A DNA stretch of 64,000 nt, from contig WHVY01000002.1 of the NCBI GenBank assembly GCA_022266195.1, positions 10,989,001 to 11,053,000 of the forward strand, read 5' to 3'. The number at the start of each line of letters is the position of its first letter. The stretch's first letter is position 1. This DNA is from Tetranychus cinnabarinus. Its lineage: Eukaryota > Arthropoda > Arachnida > Trombidiformes > Tetranychidae. Both the position numbers and the translations under genes were made by a program. Below the pieces are notes generated by a model that had not been told where the DNA came from, ran no database searches, and saw only the letters and a list, made by a program, of their open reading frames with translations. Below, piece by piece: positions 59,980 to 64,000 of this stretch.

Positions 59980-61280
59980 CAAGTTCAACTATACGGGAAA
60001 ATGTTAAAAAGGATTACCTAGTCTTACCACCTTATTCATTTCCTGATAAATCATCTTGAAATACATTCATTGCCTTATTCATTTTATGTTTCATGTAATC
60101 ATTATAATTATTTTATGCGGCCATCTATTTTAAGTTTTGCACCAATTTTATATCTTTGGCGCTGGTAAATGATTAGAATGGCTATAAGCAAAAGATATTA
60201 AAAATGGCGAAAAACTAAATTTAAATGGCTGTATTATAATACCGTCCTATTCATTATCATCATTTAAAGTATTGGATAAGATGCATCAATAGAACGAAAT
60301 TATTGTCATATAACATTTTTTTAACAGCGAATTTCTATTTTTTTTACAAAAATCTGTGATCAGTTAAAACAGTTTCATGAAAACATTAACCCAAGAAAAG
60401 TATCAAGCCTTATTTAATGATTGAATTAAATCAATTTCTCAATTTTATCTAAACTAAACTTCGATTGGAAAACTTTGTACCTTACTTTAACCTCAGTTGA
60501 TTTTATAACATGACATTATGCCATTGGAAGCAAAACATAACTTTCTTATTACCAAAAATCATGTTTGACCCACCATGTTGTAAATCTTATCATTAAATAA
60601 ATCTGATACCGAGAAAACTTGAGATAATTCAACTGATTATTATTATGCCATCTGAAAATTGCCTTGCAGAATGTTTTAGTTTGATCAAGAGCAAATCACT
60701 TGTTGCTTACTCAACAGATGTTCAAATTATGCTAAACTTGTTTGCTTTGAACAATGTTTGATTAGTCAAGATCAAGGTTATAAATCAAAAAACAGTCATT
60801 TAGTTGTCGTTATTAAGAAATGTGAACGACGAAATCAGATGATGTACCTTTGAACCAGAACCAGTAAGCACATTAATCTCTCCATAATTAACCATCTGCC
60901 ATCCATAGAAGAAATGCTGACAATAATTGTAATTTTACATTTGATAAGTTTTATCACAGTAGTACTGATTTCAGTTGTATTGTCATTTTAAAAAGCAAAG
61001 GATAATTGACTAAATCATTAACCCTAACCTGTCAACAAAAAGGTGAAGCCTATTTGCACAAGAAAAATATCTAGTCTTTAGGATCTTAGTAAAGAGTAGG
61101 ATCAGTAAAGAGTCGAGCGCGTTTTTTATTTCACAACTTTACACATGAAATTTTAAATCGTACTCTCACAATTGTGTGTTGATTAAAAGCAGAATAAAAT
61201 AACACTGAATCTGAACCACTTACAATTAACAATCAACAAAATTTTAATAAAAATTTCTAAATCTAAATTAGTTTATAAAA
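59980..61280 (+). other. DOCK 3' untranslated region and flank
   Basis: AT-rich and without open frames of note. A stretch at 60553-60605 (ACCAAAAATCATGT, CACCATGTTGT, TATCATTAAA) resembles 11750-11815 inside PTB intron 2, so it is a dispersed repeat. Confidence 0.5.
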
Positions 61281-61353
61281 GTAATCACCGGGATTTGAAC
61301 CCAAAATTTCAAGTTTTATCTCCTAACCTTTAACCTACTAGGCTAAGCCTGAC
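61281..61353 (-). repeat. tRNA-like (SINE-type) sequence or tRNA relic
   Basis: The minus strand has an A-box-like TAGCCTAGTAGGTTAAAGG and a B-box GGTTCAAATCCC spaced as in a tRNA. The two ends that should form the acceptor stem do not pair, so I call it tRNA-derived and not functional. Confidence 0.5.
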
Positions 61354-61499
61354 ATGTTATTTTGATATTGTAAAATGATGTCTAGTGAAAAAACATTCCG
61401 CAACATTAGTTCGCTTATGAGATGGCGTTAGAGGTGCACTTTGTGTAATTAGTCTGGGTGCCTATTTACACACGATTCATGTGCAAATAGGCTCTACCC

Positions 61500-61832
61500 A
61501 ACAAAAATACCTTTGATCAGCTGGTCCGATTAATCGTTGCTCCTTTACGGACGATATATCGATTTGCTGATTGAGCATCACATTCAGACTGAAGCATAAT
61601 GCTTGAAGCATTTCCATTTGAAGTTTAACTGTAAACTGTGTTACGCTAGTCATAAATTTAAGCCAAATATAACTTAATATAGTTTTATTCAACTGTAAAA
61701 CTTACCGTTTCATCCATATCAATACCAATATCTTTAAATTCCGTGTTGTGATTAAAATCATCATTTGCTAACCAGCAAAGTTAATTCAAACAATTATTAT
61801 CACTACAAGTATCAAGAGTCTATGACAGGTAA
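61500..61832 (+). promoter_or_regulatory. Second copy of the DOCK leader/promoter-like region
   Basis: TTTGATCAGCTGGT, TTAATCGTT and ACGATATATCGAT at 61515-61565 align with 51738-51790. GTATCAAGAGTCTATGACAG before GTAAAT at 61832 aligns with the probable leader exon ending near 52431. No DOCK exon follows within the window. It may be the first exon of another gene reading rightward, or an orphan duplicate. Confidence 0.5.
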
Positions 61833-64000
61833 ATTGCTTTCTTTTTCATCTTTCAACCTTTTCCTTACTCCATTCACTCTCACACACTAGTAACTCTATA
61901 GTATGTTATACTCTCACTCTTTCACGCTTCTTACTATCCTTACTCTACCAGATAAACTGTGCATGTTGCTATCCAGCCATGTTTTTATCGATCGAACTGA
62001 GAAAAAAAATTCAGAATGACATTTCCTCATCTCTCTCACTCTTTCTCCTCAATTTTGTCGAGCCTTTCTCTTATCTCTACTCACTCATTGGCTATTCCTA
62101 AAAGCTATTCTCGTAACCCTAATTATTGAACATTTGTTATGCTCTGTCCATTTGCTCATCAAATCATTTTCCCCTTCAAAACGATTTACTAGACCAAAAA
62201 AAAACAATCCAATCTATGGATTATGCAGACAGAATTGTTTTGTTATGGCAAAAAAGATCCTTTTTTCAATCTCATAGATGGAGCTATAGTTTGTTATGTT
62301 TTCCGATTGTTACTCGAATGTCAATATAAACTGTAAATGCGCGTTATAACTTATAATCAAACGATTGCAACCTTCCTTTTGACCTTAACTATTCTACATT
62401 TAACCAGGCTAAGTCATCGAACCACTGTTACTCCATTTCTCTGTTAATTTTCATCTCAACTTATCCATCTATTTCTTGCATCGTCCTCCTTCCTCTCTCC
62501 CATCATCTTCCCAACTCACTGTCTTTTATAACACTTTTAGTTTCTCATTTACCCTTGCCTAGTAATTTTATACTCTCTATGTTTATCTTTTTTTTCTGGT
62601 TCTTGAAAAACTGTCGAAACTTTATTTCATAACTTGCATCCCTGTCGATCTTCATCGCCATTCACTTTTCCTTCTACCTCTTCTCAATCATTATCGTTAT
62701 TCTCAATTTGTATACTGTTCTGCGTTCAAACCAACCAACAAAACCATTTTAACATCCGCACTTTTAAAACCATTTATATAAATACTTTATTTAAATACAC
62801 ATAAATATTACCCATTGTTAAATCTTGTTCAATTGTTGCCTGATACTAAACAATCTCGTTTATTAGAATTCTAATTTATAAGTATTTTTAATACTTGTCA
62901 ACTGTGCTTTAATTTGCCTCCAACTTATTGATTGCTTATTTTTGCTCATCTCCTGAACATTTGTCGCCTTTTGATCGTTCACTAACTGTTTCGATCAAAT
63001 TTTTGTGTCATTCTCATCGTTAATTTGTTGTTTTACCCTCTTACTGATTGTTATTGTCATATTTTCATCGTTTTTTTCCTTCTCTCTTCATTAAAAATGC
63101 TTCCAATATTATCTCAAAGAAAACCCAAAATGCTGAATATTTGTGGAACTTCAAGGCGACCCAACAATCGTGGACGTTTAGGCTGCTTTACTAGCCTAAA
63201 AGCTGCTTGGACTTTGGCTAAGATTCTTCATTAGAAACCTTTCCAGAGAGCGAGAGTGAAAATAGGTGAGCGAGTGTGTGAGAAAAGATAGAGAGAGAGA
63301 GAGAGAGAGAGATTCAACCATTTTCACCAGTATTCCAAGTTATTTCAACCAACCAGATATCCAGATTAAATTCAATAGTCCAGTGAAAGTCCATCCTTGA
63401 TTGTGTGGTCAGGGCAGAGAGAAAAACTTGACTCTTTCAAGCTGTTCATTTCATCTGACTTCTCCTATCAAGTCATCTTTTACTTTCTCTCTGCCCTTCC
63501 ATCAGCCTTAACTAGCATCTAAGTCCCTTTTCATCGTCTCCGTCTATTACTTCATCTCCGTCTTTGTCTTCGTCAGTAACAATCCAATAACATCCCATGA
63601 ACAGTCAATAAACCCACCACTAACATAAACATAAACATCTACAAATTTCGCTGCAATCCGTCTCTATCTCATTTCTGTCTCTATTTTTGGTTTTCTTGTC
63701 ATCTCTGTTTTTGTTGAAATCTTGAAAAGATATATACAATTATACATATATACATATTGAAACAATAAGAAATACAATATACAAAATACACAAAGATATA
63801 ACTCGATTAAAAACGCAAAAATACATATCTTAATCCTGTCGATCACCATCTTCACTCGTAACCGACATCAACTGTGCAATTGAAATAACCAAATCTTAGC
63901 TGAAAAACATTTCTCTTTGAGTTCTGGGATTTTTGGAGTTGAAATTTTCACCTTTTCTCAATGGATTAACATTAACATACATTCAAACATTCAAGACGAG
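61833..64000. other. Non-coding, pyrimidine-rich sequence to window end
   Basis: Long CT-rich runs, a (GA)n tract near 63290 and only short open frames. If 61810-61832 is a leader exon this may be its first intron. No gene is supported. Confidence 0.5.
63289..63312. repeat. (GA)n microsatellite
   Basis: Simple GA repeat of about 11 units within non-coding sequence. Confidence 0.9.

Noticed and set aside
61281..61353. Functional tRNA gene
   Set aside because: B box and A box are present but the acceptor-stem ends do not pair.
63025..63234. 69-codon frame near the window end
   Set aside because: No homology; lies in a pyrimidine-rich stretch that is probably intronic.

Overview
The window is AT-rich animal nuclear DNA with short GT-AG introns (44 to about 700 bases). 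It holds a retinoid X receptor (RXR/ultraspiracle type), a polypyrimidine-tract-binding protein (PTB/hephaestus type) and a DOCK1/myoblast city protein. The protein sequences and the compact introns fit an arthropod, perhaps a chelicerate such as a mite. The species cannot be fixed from sequence alone.

Layout. 300-4690: an R1/I-like non-LTR retrotransposon on the minus strand with two open ORFs. 5390-7288: a chimeric gene in which an RRM1-bearing copy of the PTB N-terminus is fused in frame to the DNA- and ligand-binding domains of RXR. 10093-12844: the complete four-RRM PTB gene. 14209-24530: three members (S1-S3) of an unrecognised secreted 8-cysteine protein family, two of them on the arms of a roughly 9-kb palindrome that has been invaded by MITEs and a dead mariner. 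24530-27000: mostly decayed repeats. 27018-34921: a truncated, frameshifted copy of the 5' half of the DOCK gene, into which an hAT MITE and a stack of pogo/Tigger elements have inserted. One of those elements is itself interrupted by an apparently intact PIF/Harbinger transposon. 35914-47469: three more secreted-family copies (S4, S5 and the broken S6), separated by large fold-back repeats. 53211-59979: the full DOCK1/myoblast city gene. 59980-64000: non-coding sequence, including a second copy of the DOCK 5' leader region.

The most unusual items are these. (1) The PTB-RXR fusion keeps its frame through an old duplication, so it looks selected. (2) The Harbinger element at 28036-31751 carries, besides its transposase and Myb/SANT-like protein, a third spliced gene for a CCCH plus RING finger protein. 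(3) The palindrome CGCTAGCG, or its one-base variant CGCTGGCG, occurs ten times across the three genes of that element, in exons and introns alike, and I noticed none outside it. One site supplies a splice acceptor and another lies in a 49-base tail-to-tail coding overlap. (4) The secreted family appears to be built from two related ~150-residue cysteine domains. It has expanded by direct and inverted duplication, and some members have lost the hydrophobic C-terminus.

The host genes do not form an operon. They are unlinked housekeeping or developmental regulators (nuclear receptor signalling, splicing control, Rac activation), separated by lineage-specific duplicates and transposons. Exon boundaries were read by eye from splice consensus and homology. 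They keep frame in every multi-exon model given here.
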